This document shows positions 1 through 11,770 of a stretch of DNA of 64,000 nt, in pieces. The translations under genes were made by a program, and so were the position numbers. The notes beneath the pieces are model-generated. The model worked only from the letters and a program-made list of their open reading frames with translations. It searched no databases and was not told where the DNA came from. Source of the DNA: Neckera pumila. Lineage: Eukaryota > Streptophyta > Bryopsida > Hypnales > Neckeraceae. Location of the stretch: the NCBI GenBank assembly GCA_963969595.1, contig OZ018412.1, positions 17,238,501 through 17,302,500 on the forward strand, read 5' to 3'. The first letter of the stretch is position 1; each line of letters begins with the position of its first letter.

Positions 1-870
1 TTAAAATGATGTGACCTTGATAAACTAGTCATTAGCGTCACTTGCACTATTTAGACAAATCAATGTAGTTTGTTTTGTAGTCACTTTCTTCCATTCCATG
101 AAAATCCTACTCAAACTTCCTTAGAGTAGCTTTTTTCAATATAAAGCCTCCTCCCCTGCCATCCAAAGCCAACAAACTTAGAATTTAGTTGGATACCATA
201 ATACTATGTTTGGGAAGAATCGGTAGCTAGTTCAAAGTTAGCTGGTGGAATTGGAAAAATCCCAATTGCAATTTGAAAACATTGGCAAAAAACTAGTGAA
301 AAAATCTTAAAATTTCTATTTTGAAGGAAAAATAGAGAAAACAACTCAACTTTGTACTTGAAAAGCCGGTTCAATTTGGAAATTAAAGGAAAATAGCTAG
401 TAAAATTCAAAAACCTTCTCAAATGTTGCCAAAATTAACTCACAAATTATGTTATAACTTACTCAACTGGTACATTAATAGAGATAATCAAGATTGTTGT
501 GGCCTCCAATCACAAACCTTGATTTTCCTAGTCCTAGAGGCATAAAAAATAGAACTCACATTGGAGAATTTGTATCATACTTCAAATAAATCTAAATTAA
601 ACTTACATTCAGATTTTGAGCAAGTAAGACCTGTAGAAACATCCAAAAGTGTCCCTATTTTCATTTTTGTACCTTAGACTACAACTAAATCTGTCCCTAA
701 CCTTCCATTAATGTGTCCTTCAAATGCTTAATTCTAATTTGCTGACACATTTGAAGGACACATACATAATTCTCATTCATTGACTACGGATTTTGGTAGA
801 TTTTGGTTTAGGATCCACCTATATGATAGTTTCAATGGTATAGGGAGCCAACACTTTGAAAACCATAAAA
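1..870. other. AT-rich intergenic stretch, no gene seen
   Basis: No open frame here resembles a known protein, and no terminal inverted repeats or tandem arrays were recognised. The short open frames have no conserved motif. Confidence 0.5.
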
Positions 871-879
871 ATTACATAC

Positions 880-1184
880 CACATCCAAATAGGATTCGAA
901 TTCTTCATAGATTTGTTGCCTGCTTTGCAAAACACGAAGAATAATTTTACTATGGGAAAATGGACAAGCATGAGGCCCTTTAGAAGAAGATGCACTTACA
1001 ATTTGAACTGCTTCAATATGATTGTCCATGTGAATGCGTTCGCAAAAGCCCACAGGGAGAACGGGGAGGCGTTACCCTCCCCGGTGTTTATTTCCACAGT
1101 GAAGCTTTCCCCCCTCCCCCCCCCCCCCCTTGACTTTCTTTAAACGGGGAGGGTAACGCCTCCCCGTTCTTCCTGTGGCCTTCA
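880..1184. repeat. Fragment homologous to the upstream flank of Bet v 1 copy A, split by a foldback element
   Basis: Bases about 880-1050 on the plus strand match the reverse complement of about 10550-10730 over roughly 165 bp with modest divergence. Shared words include ATTCGAATTCTTCA, TTGTTGCCTGCTTTGCAAAA and GCGTTCGCAAAAGCC. In the 10.6-kb copy this sequence lies just upstream of the Bet v 1-like gene. In this copy it stops at a foldback insertion beginning at 1051. The segment is not part of the 58-kb copy. Its function is unknown: it could be a dispersed repeat or a scrap of duplicated flanking DNA. Confidence 0.7.
1051..1177. mobile_element. CACTA-like MITE with GCC target duplication
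   Basis: The 127-bp element has terminal inverted repeats of about 32 bp, starting CACAGGGAGAACGGGG on the left and ending CCCCGTTCTTCCTGTG on the right. It is flanked on both sides by GCC (1048-1050 and 1178-1180). The loop holds a long C homopolymer at about 1110-1130. CACTA-superfamily elements characteristically have ends starting CAC and a 3-bp target duplication, which fits. The homologous segment near 10.56 kb has GCCTTCAA without the element, which looks like an empty site. Confidence 0.75.
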
Positions 1185-1865
1185 ACTGGACAGAAGTTTG
1201 CTGATAGGATGACAAGGTCTTCAATTTCCAGTCTCTTACCTTAGATTTGGTTTCGTGTACACTCGAATCAGGTTCAAGTTCTCCCCATGATGAGAGAATC
1301 ATACTAGTCCTTATACTCCATATGCAAAGTACGTAATTAACAGTGCAAATTCCCAATTTTCAACTGAAGATGTCATTTATTTGATGTCAAAATGGGATAA
1401 CTCTTCACCAGAAGCAGAATTGTCAGACCTAAGGTCGGGTGGCAACTAACCTGAAGCAGTCTCGAACGATGAGTACATAGATGCATTGGTGTTTGAGTCC
1501 TTCAGTGCTTAATTTGTGCGTACAGCAACATAAACCAGAGAGAAAACATAGAAAATCCCTATCGATCAGACCTACCCCTTACGACGATCAAGTACGTCCA
1601 CAAAAGTATCTCAAAAAGAAAAAGAAAAATGCCGACTAATCGACTCAATCAAGAAGCCATTCATAACAGTTTGTAATTGAACATGTATTTCATATTTACA
1701 GAGAGAAAGACTAGAAACATGCTCATATTCAGGTTCAATGAAGCTTCTAACTTATATATACGAAAGCTAGATATATACACTAGACTGAATTGTCTGTCTC
1801 CTATAATTCTGTCTAGCTGGGCTATGACCAAGGAGCCGTCTCCATGTCATCCACTTCCTCTTACC

Positions 1866-3345
1866 ACTCATCCCAATCACTAACGGAATGTTGATCCTCT
1901 TCCATCAAGTCTTGTTGGAACGAAATGGGCTCGGAGGTGTCACAGGATGAATCACCCAACGGGATGGTCAAGCTGGCATTGGAGGAAGAAGACTCGTCAA
2001 ATTGCACCGGGGCTATGGCATGGAATGGGCCGTATCCATTAGTTCGCAGCAGGCTATGGCAACTTCCAGGTCTCCACCAACATAGTACTGGTGTAGACAC
2101 TTGCACCAGCTGAACCTAGCTCATGAACCAGCTGGTGCAAGTGTCTCCACCAACATAGTACTGGACACAACTTTGGGATTGGAAGTGCAATCTGAGTCCA
2201 TATCGGCCATATTCTTTGAGACCATTTCAATGTAATTAGACTCAACGGTCCTCACGAGTGACACCGGTCTCAATGAGTTCGAAATCTATTAAGTTTGCAT
2301 CATTGTCACTCCAAGGAGGCAACTCGTCACCGACATTGGCGGTAGAAGAGAAAGTATCAACTTTCCAAGGAGCCTCATTCCCATCTGTCAAGAAGCCGGC
2401 CTCAAGGAAAGCAAAAAACTCCACATTCTCAACACCACTCAAACCTAGAGGCCACCCATCATCCCCATTAAAGGTTCAAATGATGGGATCAGCATTGGTA
2501 GCTCGCTCATTCTTGTCTATCAACGACTCGAACCAGGGACGCTATAATGGATTGAGAATAAGTCTATCGTTTCCTAAATTTCTGGTTTCCTGCTATGAAA
2601 GAGAGGCAATAGCTCCGCTTCCTCAGTGCTCAACTTTGGAAGCAATTGCAACTCATTGTCCACATTGGCATTACAAGAGATGGAATCAAAATTTGGAGAC
2701 TCATTCTTGTGTGTCAATTTGGCCTCCAGTAAAGACGCATATTGCACATCTTCTTGAGTACAACTCTTCGGAAGCAACCTTGAGCTGGGTTAAAGTGGCA
2801 TCAATGGATCGAAGGGCTTTGGAACGAAGGATCCATTGACTTTCTCCCAAAAGTTGGAAGCGTTTGTGAATGCTTCAGTCTCTCCTGGCTTCTTGCAGCG
2901 GCCAGTGGCATGGCTCTGATTGCACAAGTGTGGACCAGACGCATTTCATCTCCGGTGCCCATCAATCGCATTTGGGATTGCATTCCACAGCTTAGACATT
3001 TGAAGCGTGGTTGCAAGCGGTTGTTATTATTATAGTACTTGAAGAGTCCATTGTCGGGCCCATGCCACAATGACGACACTGGCGTGACATGCTCTTCAGC
3101 TCTGCAGGGTCCTCATTACGTTTTTGGATTAGGTCTTGCCTTGCGGGCGACCATGCAAGCCCAAACTGAAGAGCTTGTGGCAATAGAGGCATTGGTGCCA
3201 CAGTTGGTCCACTTTCTTATTGTTGAAGTACTTGAAAGAGTTGTCGGTGGACTCATATTGGCAGTAATAGCATCAATGGAGGGAATCAAGGAACAAATCG
3301 GATGCCATCGTAAGTGAAGAGGCAATGTACATGTAATATGAGTAT
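1866..3345 (-). pseudogene. Decayed Dof-like zinc-finger protein locus
   Basis: Reading right to left, an ATG-initiated frame (MASDLFLDSLH) hits a TGA and then continues in frame into a CYYC...CLYC finger (about 3275-3180). A second finger follows at about 3084-2990: CRHC, then after a one-base frame change LFKYYNNNNRLQPRFKCLSC. The spacing (CX2C, about 22 residues, CX2C) and the FKYYNNNN..QPR core resemble the plant Dof domain. Downstream pieces include two similar acidic repeats, ENVEFFAFLEAGF (about 2440-2260) and EDVQYASLLEAKL (about 2760-2590), and an acidic tail ending SDWDEW then stop. Frames change and stops occur throughout, so this appears to be a pseudogene. The Dof assignment rests on motif memory only. 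Confidence 0.42.
2078..2165. repeat. Near-perfect inverted repeat with duplicated arms
   Basis: GACACTTGCACCAGCTG at about 2096 faces CAGCTGGTGCAAGTGTC at about 2131, separated by about 18 bp. The phrase CCACCAACATAGTACTGG occurs at both ends (about 2078 and 2148). The structure looks like a local inverted duplication inside the decayed zinc-finger locus. Confidence 0.75.
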
Positions 3346-4057
3346 GAAAGAAAGTAAATTATGAAATTAATTATCTACAAACGGTAGACTGCTTGATGGT
3401 TAATTTTCACTATGTCCCAAAGCTACTACAATAACATCAGTTACAAAGCTGAGGAGAAAAAGTCACTGGGAAAATAGCAAGGTGGTCCTGGTCTTTTATA
3501 TTCCTAGGACATAGGCAAGGAGATTCAGGCAAGCGTTCTTACTGGGTGCAGCTTTTTGGAAACTTTCTACTGGGCCGAAATTTTTTTGTTTTCTCTATTT
3601 GCGGCTTTTCTCCTGAATATTTTTGGCATTTTCGGCACGGACTTAGACAACAATCTGCGTCTTTTGGACACCAACCAAGGCTTGCTAGAACAAGTGCTAT
3701 CTAGTGTGAGTTCTTCAGGCTGCACAGGATTATAAATGTGACCATTGATATTTTCAAAATCAAGCTGCTTTTCTAGAGAAAAATTGCTTACTACATTTTA
3801 TGTTCACTCTTCGCTCTTCCGTTTCAGGATTTTGAAGTCCGCTTACAGATCATTCCCATAGGCTATGTACACCATTAGTGCCACTAATATCAAGTCGGAG
3901 TATATCCATGAATCATTAGAGGAGCTGCCAAAGTAAATTGGGCCAGAATAGGAACTTCCAACGATTTACTGTAGACAAGGAGGAGGTTATATAACTAAAA
4001 CCTATCACTACTACAAAAATCGGGAGAGCGAGTTAGTTGTCTGTTTGTACTCACATA

Positions 4058-4308
4058 CTACCTCTGTCCCACTAAAAAGCTCCTTATTTTATTTCATGTT
4101 TTTCTTATAAGAATTTCACTGACCATATTGAAAAATGTATAATTCAGAATGGACTAAATTTTATATCACCACAATCCATGAAGAACATTGTATCTATTCA
4201 CTGCAACCAAAATAAAAATTGGACCCAAGCAAAATTCCAATATGCATACTCAAAACTACTAAAAAAACAGGAGGCAAAATCAAGAGCTTTTTAGTGGGAC
4301 ACAGGTAG
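4058..4308. mobile_element. Stowaway-like MITE, copy 1
   Basis: A 251-bp element flanked by TA on both sides. The left terminus CTACCTCTGTCCCACTAAAA is matched by the inverted right terminus ending AGTGGGACACAGGTAG. Stowaway-type Tc1/mariner MITEs have ends resembling CTCCCTCYGT and duplicate TA, which fits. No coding capacity is visible. Confidence 0.75.
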
Positions 4309-4631
4309 TATAGTTTTACATAAACAACTGTTACGTTGAGATACTGTTATTGTAAAGCTGTCTTTCGAGGTGATGCTGCCTGCGTGCTAGTTATGTTATT
4401 ACAAAAAGCTTCACCTTGCAAAAGTATTCCGTGGCCCAGATCAAATGCAAATGGATCACAGAAAGAACCAACATGAACTGGTTTCAAGAGTTCTTATCAG
4501 TTTAATACTCCGTAGCAATTACGAGACTCGAAAGAGCTCTTTGGAGTGTGATCTACAGTAGAGAGATCATAAACACACTATCCTATTGTCAGCAGCTTCT
4601 GATTTGAACGAACTGGTACACTAATGTGATT

Positions 4632-7600
4632 TCAGGCAGTGAGCAGTATTTTGCCGAAGTGAGTGCTAGACTCCATAACTTCATGAGCTTTAGATGCTTC
4701 GGCCAGAGAAAGGACGTTGTCGATGATAACCTTGACATTGCCCGCTTCAATCTCAGGCCATACGTTGTCTAGGACTGCCTGCACAATCTCGCCTTTCTTC
4801 TCTGTTGATCTCGCCCGCAAACCCGCTCCTGTCCATTCACAAAACACAACCATAGTTTCCAGGTACTACAGTTAGCCCCGAGCTAACAGTCATTATATCA
4901 ACATTGAAAACATATTTTCATCACTCGAAAATATTTAATTTCTTCTCTATTGGTACATTTTTTTTAACCTCGCAGAGTCCTAAATGCTTTGTTTCAACTC
5001 CCAAAGATATAAAAGCAACCAGTTCTGGGTACTTGGGAATAAGCGAGCAACATGGTCTCTGATTCTTTAACTTACCGCACAAGGATCAACATCCAAATAC
5101 CTACTATTATATTCTCTTTAAAGTAGGACACATTATGCTTAGCTATTTTTTGTAGAAAAGAGCCAATCATCTTTTGTGGACCAGGCTAATCACTCAATGC
5201 CAATCATTTTGGAACCCAAATGCTTGAATGACGTCACCTGCATTATTGGAAGTGCACAAACCAAAGAAAAGAAAGCGTAGCTTCACTATACAGACATGGT
5301 CTTGCTAGTGTTAACAAATCACAAAACTTGGTTAAAGTTGGAATTTAGGACAAGCACTGAAGCCATGGTTGTCTGAGAATGGTACCCGTCACAGTTAATC
5401 GTTTGTACAAAATGGGGTTCAAAAGAAGTTCTCCCTTCATTCCCCCCATCCATCCGATGATGAACAAGCGTCCATCCAATGCCAAACAATCCAAATTCTT
5501 GCTTAGGTAGGGTCCTCCCACAACATCCAGAATAACATCCACACCTGCATTCATTCATTGTCCAGCAGGGTATTGAATTCTCGACTCTCCATGAGTCGGA
5601 CTCATCTGGCGAATAAAACCCCTAGATAACCACGTCTATCGTTTTCAAAATACAGATGCAACTGTCTAATTTGACTTCATATGACGCTTATTATGTTGCT
5701 ACCACTGGACATTTGACAACTCAATCTTGTAAGCAATTACTACATGACACTTTCACATTAAGATTTCCCAAACATGTCATGTTAGAGAAGTGAGACAGGA
5801 CCTAGAGCATCTATAGAAGAGTCGACAGGTACCTTACTTTCAATAATGCAATTACGAATACTAAAATCGAGGATACTGAACACTGAAGGACCGGAATACG
5901 TCTCCTACATTGACCCCTGCTAACAAAAACTCGTCTATTCGTACTTGGTCAGACTTCAATTAGCAAGAGACGATCATTGAATGGAAATGACATTGTCAAA
6001 GTGGGAGGTTGTAGACCAGCATAGGTGTCAGTTCCTTGTCTCGCACATTGTCACCTATACAGGTCTGCAACCTCCCACTTTGAATTTGCATAAGAAATTC
6101 CTACATACAGTAGTAATTAAAAATCTGATCTCAAGAGATTTGGCTCGTGCACCCAAAGTAATCTCTCCAAACCTCCATAACTTTCTCAAAAGTCACTCTA
6201 TTCATGTAAAAACTAGCACACCCAGTTGCAAAATTTGCAACGTACTAGACTACGACCTAGGAAACCAGAACATGGCTAAAAAGATGGCAATCCGCAAAAC
6301 ATGGACGAAAACGTAACAAAATGTCGTGACATTGCATATTTACGACTAGAGATACTTCAAGTGATGCAAATAGTATCCTCTAGCTCTAAGTTCTGACTTC
6401 AAACACACAAATGAGGACATAGGTTGCAGAAAATCGCACCTTTACCATCAGTTGCACTCTTGGCTTTTGCCACGAAGTCCTCGGTCTTGTAGTTGATCCC
6501 AACATCAGCCCCAAGCTCCAGACATTTCTTCACCTTGTCATCAGAACCTGGACAGAGTAGTCGCTTGGGTCAGCCCAAGAACCAGAACAGAGGCAAGGTT
6601 TCGTGAACCTTATGGAGCACGAGTTGGATTGGATTACCACACCACTTAGGACGGCACAAACTGACTGATATAACCTGAAATAATTCAGAATCGTCTGTTA
6701 AGGGACAGAATTCAGTGATAATATTATAGAAGCTTACCCGCAGTAATGAGCACTCGAACTCCTTTTACCTTCGCAATCTGTATCGCAAATGAGCCAATAC
6801 CGCTGCCACCACCATGAATCTGAACCGTGACATCAAACGACCACCCAACTTGACTCCATCAGCATTCTACTGATTTTCTACTGCACGATTAGCAAGGAGA
6901 ACACACTGCCGTTGAAGGCGTCTATAAAGTGCTGATTATGATAGCAGAGAGTCTTGGGAGGTAGAGTAACATTACCAATAAAGTTTCTCCCTTCTTCAAG
7001 TGACTCGTCATGAAGATTGTAGACCACACCGTACATGCCACTTCAGGAATGCCACCAGCATCTCGCAGACTTATTCCCTTGGGAATGGGGAGCAGCTGCA
7101 CAGCTGGCACATTCACCTTCTCGGCATAGCCACCCCCGCTAAGCAAGGCACATACCTGCAAATCAATCCCGCAGTTTAACATACAGTGAGCACAGATCCA
7201 TAACATCCTACAGTAACATTCAGCTGGCACCTTAGAATCCATTGTAAGACAAAAAAAAACTGGAGCACTTAAAAAATCGAAGAAGTAATCTACTTTCAAA
7301 GCAATTTATTCCGTAGCCACGCCCGTAAAATGACACCACATGCAAACTTGCCAAACAAGGATTGGACGAAAAAGAAGACAAGCAACTTCGCTACAAGAGG
7401 CTCCGTCACTGTAGAACTAGCTCGCATTTTGAGAAGCAGCCAACTCAAACTTCCGACATTCACTGTGTAGGTGTAGCTTTTGTCAAAGCAAAGACTCCTT
7501 CCTCGCCTTGGGTCCAAAGATAATACTAACCACTTGAGCAAAAAACTTATGCGATCCCGATTGTGCAGAGAAAGAATCTAGATTCCTTTTCTTGGCCATT

Positions 7601-7991
7601 GTTCAGGCAGTTCCTAGAGAATACTATGGTATCAGGACCGTTTGTCCAATAATGGATGGGAAAATTCAGTGCAGAATTAAATCTACATGACCACCACTGC
7701 AAACAAGTAGGGCACGGACAGCAAGATTGGCGGACTAACCTCGTCTCCCACTTTCCACTTGGTGACGCCATGTCCAACAGAGTCAACCACCCCGGAGCAT
7801 TCCAGACCCGGAATCTCTGAGGCACCAGGAGGGACCGGGTAAGTGCCCTGCCTCTGCAGAGTGTCCGCTCGACTGATTGCGGTGGCCACGACCTTGATGA
7901 CCACTTCGCCTTCTCCAGCTACTGGATCCTCGAAGTCTTTTAGCTTCAGCACCTCGGGGCCCCCGGCTCCATCAATTTGGATTCCTTTCAT
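4632..7991 (-). CDS. PIG3-type NAD(P)H:quinone oxidoreductase (zeta-crystallin-like)
   Basis: Six exons: 7991-7740, 7155-6976, 6819-6738, 6547-6446, 5544-5386 and 4828-4632. They sum to 972 bp and give 323 residues with consistent GT-AG phases. The N-terminus (MKGIQIDGAGGPEVLKL) and the GroES-like half with GLECSGVV are typical of the medium-chain dehydrogenase/reductase superfamily. The nucleotide-binding loop is IHGGGSGIG (residues about 145-153). GVDVILDVVGG and the C-terminal LTVTGAGLRARSTEKK and HFGKILL are hallmarks of the p53-inducible gene 3 (PIG3) quinone oxidoreductase subgroup. The family reduces quinones with NADPH, is usually soluble, and lacks the catalytic zinc of alcohol dehydrogenases. 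Length is close to the family norm. The gene appears intact. Intron 4 contains a dispersed palindromic repeat. Confidence 0.93.
5954..6390. repeat. Dispersed palindromic repeat, copy 1 (intron of quinone oxidoreductase)
   Basis: A strong foldback at about 5996-6085 pairs CAAAGTGGGAGGTTGTAGAC with GTCTGCAACCTCCCACTTTG. The flanking sequence from CTTCAATTAGCAAG (about 5955) to GCAAATAGTATCCTCTA (about 6366) aligns colinearly with 47347-47620 in the first MurG intron. It is probably a non-autonomous element. The family is not recognised. Confidence 0.65.
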
Positions 7992-8023
7992 CTTGAAAAT
8001 ACCTCAATCTGCAAAAACTGAAA

Positions 8024-8720
8024 CAGAACCCTTGAAATGTTACTTTCGAAACACATTCGCAACTAGAAACTAATTCGGATCGCATGTCGATGTGGGGTCG
8101 GAGTGACCGAGAAATTTAAATCCCTGCCTGGGTCATGAGACACTTGATTAAAGGCACACGAAAGAAAACTAAAAAACAGCCAAAATCAAGGATTCACAGA
8201 ACCCTGAAAATGTTGCTTTCGAAACACAATCGCAACTAGAAATAATTTGCGAATGCATGTCTAAGTGCGGCGCCTGCGTGACCTTACAATTGACTCACTG
8301 GGTGGGAAAATGAAATGTGGTGATACTGATTGAAAACCCAAAAAGAAACAGCATGCTTAATCAAGATGAAACAGAACAATGAAACTGTTGCTCTTACACC
8401 ATATTCGAAATTCGATATTAACTACGATCACATGCTAATACGCAGAAATGCGCACCTGAATGACCTTACAATTGAATCGGTAGTCGGGACAACGAAATGT
8501 GGAGATACTTCATTAATTAAATATCCACGAAAAAAATAGCAGAACTAATCAGGGTGTGCATGCTGCAAATATTGCTTTCGAAACTCATTCGAAACTAGAA
8601 ATTAATTGCGATCACATGGTAATAGTATTACGCCTGAGTGATTTTGCAATTGAAACGTTTTAGCTGGGTCATCGAATGGTGGAGATACAGTACGGGATTC
8701 ATGTACAGTGAACCCATGAA
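8024..8720. repeat. Four-unit diverged tandem repeat, ~175-bp period, upstream of the oxidoreductase
   Basis: Four related units start near 8024, 8197, 8372 and 8548. Each contains a CAGAAC-type start, GTTGCTTTCGAAACACA-like sequence, an AACTAGAAAT-like word and GATCGCATG-like sequence, at spacings of about 173, 175 and 184 bp. The array begins about 30 bp upstream of the oxidoreductase start codon on the antisense side, so it occupies its 5' leader or promoter. Units have diverged and carry no shared open frame. Confidence 0.72.
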
Positions 8721-9647
8721 AGGAAAATCACGCCGTTAATACAACCTGCATTCGACGAATCGAAGAGTTGCCGGCGAAGGAGATGGACAGAGAGGACTGG
8801 AAATGAGCTAAAACTTACACAATTCAGCAGCAAATTCGGTTTCGCGAGTAAGCAGGGAAAACCGACTCGATCGCCGCGTAGTGAATGAGATTTCGACCGT
8901 GATCGCAAGAAATTGGTGTCTGAAATGGGTGTCTGAAGAGGAAGAAATCACAGAAACTTCGTAGGACTGGACTGTGCAAGGGTGGCATGTCAGCCACGTC
9001 AGCAGTCACGGAATGATGACATGCACGACCCTCTCTGCTTGGCATGTGGACACACAACATTATATGTTCGTACTTGGTGTTAGGGGTGAGGTTTGCAATG
9101 TGAATCCGGTCCAGAAGGAGGTCTAAATTCGTTGCTAAGACCCTTAGTAACAACACTCTTTAACACCAAAAGCAAACATACCTTTAATTAATCTGTGGGT
9201 GTGGGTAATACGGAAATCTTAAGGGCACGGCAACCACCGCCTAAGGATTGTTGATCATCTTTGAATTGGTAAGTACAGTAGTCCCTCAACAAGTTCCTCC
9301 CAAGTTCAGGTAGAATGGGAGGAAGATCAACAGAATGGTACTACAGAAGTGTCACAAAATATAAAGCTTCCCTCAGGGGAAAAATCCACTCTTTTCAGGC
9401 ATAAAAATCTCCGGTAATAATAACGAACTACAGCAGATCAAGACAAACTTCTTACTTCAAGGGTCAATAACTGAACCCCAATATCTACAACGAGAATCCC
9501 AGCATCATGTAAGCCTAAAATTTCATAGAGCAGGAAAAGAGGATTATCCTACACAAGAAAACGAAACCTCAGTAAGTTGCACTAAATCAAGGTTTGGTAA
9601 GTCATGACACCAGCAATTGCATTGCCTTAAACAATTTTCATAAGTAC

Positions 9648-10452
9648 CTATTGGAAGGCGGGATTGGCGAGCAGATAATCACACAAGCTGGTCTGCATGA
9701 GCGATACCACTTCCGTAATCTGGTCTGAAAAGTATTCCTCCGAATCATCAATGACATACTCCGCCTTGAAATCCGCAGTGCAAGTGGTGCCGTCCTCGCT
9801 CGCGATGTAGCGTATCGTTGCCCTCATGGACTTGTGTCGGGGATCCCCTTCCAAGACAGAGTAGCTGATCGAGTGCAAGCTCTCGTCAATTTCGTCGATG
9901 CGTTCCCGAATTGTGAAACCTTCTTGAATTTCTGCAAAAAACAGTCACGGGCATCCCCTCAAATCCTAAAACGAGGCCAATGTTCCCGTTCTCCGGATTC
10001 TAATCTATAACAATTTCAGCATTCTTTTTCAACGTTTTCCAATCTTTGAATGCGTACTTACAGTACAAGAACAGAGTGCTTACAAACAGAATCGAAAAAA
10101 ACGCAGTGTAAGGCAATCAGAAACGCGTTGAAAAATTTCAAGAACGCGAAAATTCCATAACGCATGAACGCAATGACAATGCATCAATTTCAATGCGGCA
10201 CGAGGTGAATTTTACAACAAGATCTAATGCTAATAGCCTCATCGATCAAAAAAATGCACGAGATTGGAGTGTACCAGGGCCGCAATGGTAGACGCGGATC
10301 GAGCCGGGACCGCCATCGCCATCCAAGTCGCAGCTGGTGAACACGTCGGGCAGAATCTGCGGCATGAGCACGTGCATCTGCTTCGCCGCGCACCAAATCC
10401 GGTGGACAGGAATGGGTAACTTCAGTTTTAAATCGGCTTTCCCGGGGACCAT
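9648..10452 (-). CDS. Bet v 1/MLP-like protein (START-fold), copy A
   Basis: Two exons, 10452-10275 and 9931-9648, total 462 bp and 153 residues. The intron is GT-AG, with the donor after CATTGCGGCCCTG. Features of the Bet v 1 superfamily are present: a GDGGPGSIR glycine-rich loop just before the intron, then FTIRERIDEIDE and ISYSVLEGDPR, a beta-rich middle and a final amphipathic helix. Length matches the usual 150-160 residues. Such proteins form a hydrophobic cavity that binds small ligands and act in the cytosol as MLP or PR-10-like proteins. The ligand here is unknown. The start chosen is the first in-frame ATG. An in-frame upstream extension begins only with TTG. Copy B at 58466 is nearly identical. 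Confidence 0.85.
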
Positions 10453-10492
10453 TCTCTCTCCACTCCTGGTGCAACAACCAACAACAACCAAA

Positions 10493-10500
10493 CCCTAGCC
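10493..10500 (-). promoter_or_regulatory. Telo-box-like AAACCCTA in the leader of Bet v 1 copy A
   Basis: On the coding strand CTAGGGTTTGG lies about 40 bp upstream of the ATG. The same motif occurs at the equivalent place in copy B (about 58421). AAACCCTA telo-boxes are common in plant gene leaders. A regulatory role is inferred only. Confidence 0.35.
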
Positions 10501-10863
10501 AGTCCTTATGGAGCGATCTGAGCCGTCTGGACAATGGGACAGTGATTGAAGGCTTTTGCGAACGCATCCACACGGACGTGTTGAAGCAGTTCAAGTTGTA
10601 AGTGCCCATCTTCTTAGACTAAGGGCCTCATGCTTGTTCATTTTCCCATCGTAAACTTAATCATCGTGTTTTGCAAAGCAGGCAACAAATCTGTGAAGAA
10701 TTCGAATCCTGTTTGGAGTCTCTAACATCAAATTTAGTCTTGTGCGCCTCAGTGAATTTTTGTCTTTCTAGTGCATAATTCAACTAAAGCCTTCTGCCAG
10801 TTAAGTAATCCATAAGATCTTGAATCTCGGCTTCAAAAGAACGGAAGTTCTTAAAGTTTGCAC

Positions 10864-11715
10864 TAGGGGAGGCAACCCATTCCTGATCAACTATTGTGTC
10901 AGATTAGGCTGTTCTCTTTCTGTGAAGCAGGAGACGAACATTGAGTAATTATGGTGTGGTTTACGAGGCAGTTGTGGCACTTTATGATTGGCTACAACAC
11001 TTTCAATATTGCAACCAACCCTTGTTCAATTTTGCAACAAGTCCTTGGTCAGAAATAGCAAGACCTAAGGAAATTACAACTAAAATCGCACAGCTAAGCT
11101 CTGTGGCATGACTACTATGTTGTAGAAAATGAACAACAATTTTTGTATATATTTAGGTGAAGGATTGTAAATCAAAATGCAAGTGGTTCCATACTTTTTG
11201 GACGCATTGTGAATCAGTTATAAATTTTCAAAGATGCAAGGTGTAGGGTGCTAAAAGTGTCTTGTAGGTCATACCAAAATAGATTTGATGCACATGGAGA
11301 AATGACATAGACAAGAAGTTAAATCAACAACAACTAAACCTAAAATGGACCACTTGTGTGGTTGCCACCTCTATAGTGCTATTAATGGAACTGCATACAA
11401 TTAAAAATGGGCCTTAACTTCATCTAACAATTGTCCTTGTAGTGCGCACTGTTTTGGGTATCCTCTGTGTTCATTCTCACTTCGAAAATAGGAGGTACCT
11501 TTTTAGAAGCAGTCCGTTTTAGGTGTAGTTACCTTGTATCACCAATATGGGATGGACACAATCTCATTTTGAGAAAAAATCTGAAAATTTTGGAAATTGT
11601 ATAAACTTTATTTCTACACACGAGAAAATTTCCCTCCCCCCCCACAAAAAAAAAAAGAATCGCCCTCTAGATACCTGTAACTCCTTAAGTTGTCAAAAAT
11701 GGGTTGCCTCCCCTA
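10864..11715. mobile_element. Non-autonomous DNA element with 18-bp terminal inverted repeats
   Basis: TAGGGGAGGCAACCCATT at 10864-10881 is exactly reversed at 11698-11715. The 852-bp interior has no substantial open frame and contains a second, nested element at 11077-11535. No target duplication could be assigned with confidence and the superfamily is unknown. Confidence 0.65.
11077..11535. mobile_element. Nested MITE of the AAGGTAACTACA family, copy 1
   Basis: The left end AAGGAAATTACAACTAAAAT and the right end TTTTAGGTGTAGTTACCTT form degraded inverted repeats. These match the ends of the 40999-41294 element. It lies inside the 852-bp element, so it probably inserted later. Confidence 0.55.
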
Positions 11716-11770
11716 TTTTGTAACCTACAAGCTTCAGTTCTGCATCCCGAATTAGAGTATTGAACTCAGC

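Larger units (their letters stand above)
9205..10565 (-). repeat. Inverted duplication, arm A (contains Bet v 1-like copy A)
   Basis: The reverse complement of this segment aligns from end to end with 58370-59935. The alignment covers the 5' leader, both exons, the intron and several hundred bases of 3' flank up to CTTAGGCGGTGGTTGC. Relative to arm B it lacks about 235 bp corresponding to 59655-59891. Identity looks high by eye in exons and also in non-coding sequence, so duplication is fairly recent and DNA-based. Confidence 0.88.

Noticed and set aside
2530..2570. GGTTCGAGTC on the minus strand resembling a tRNA B box
   Set aside because: No pairing T-arm, anticodon arm or acceptor stem could be built around it.
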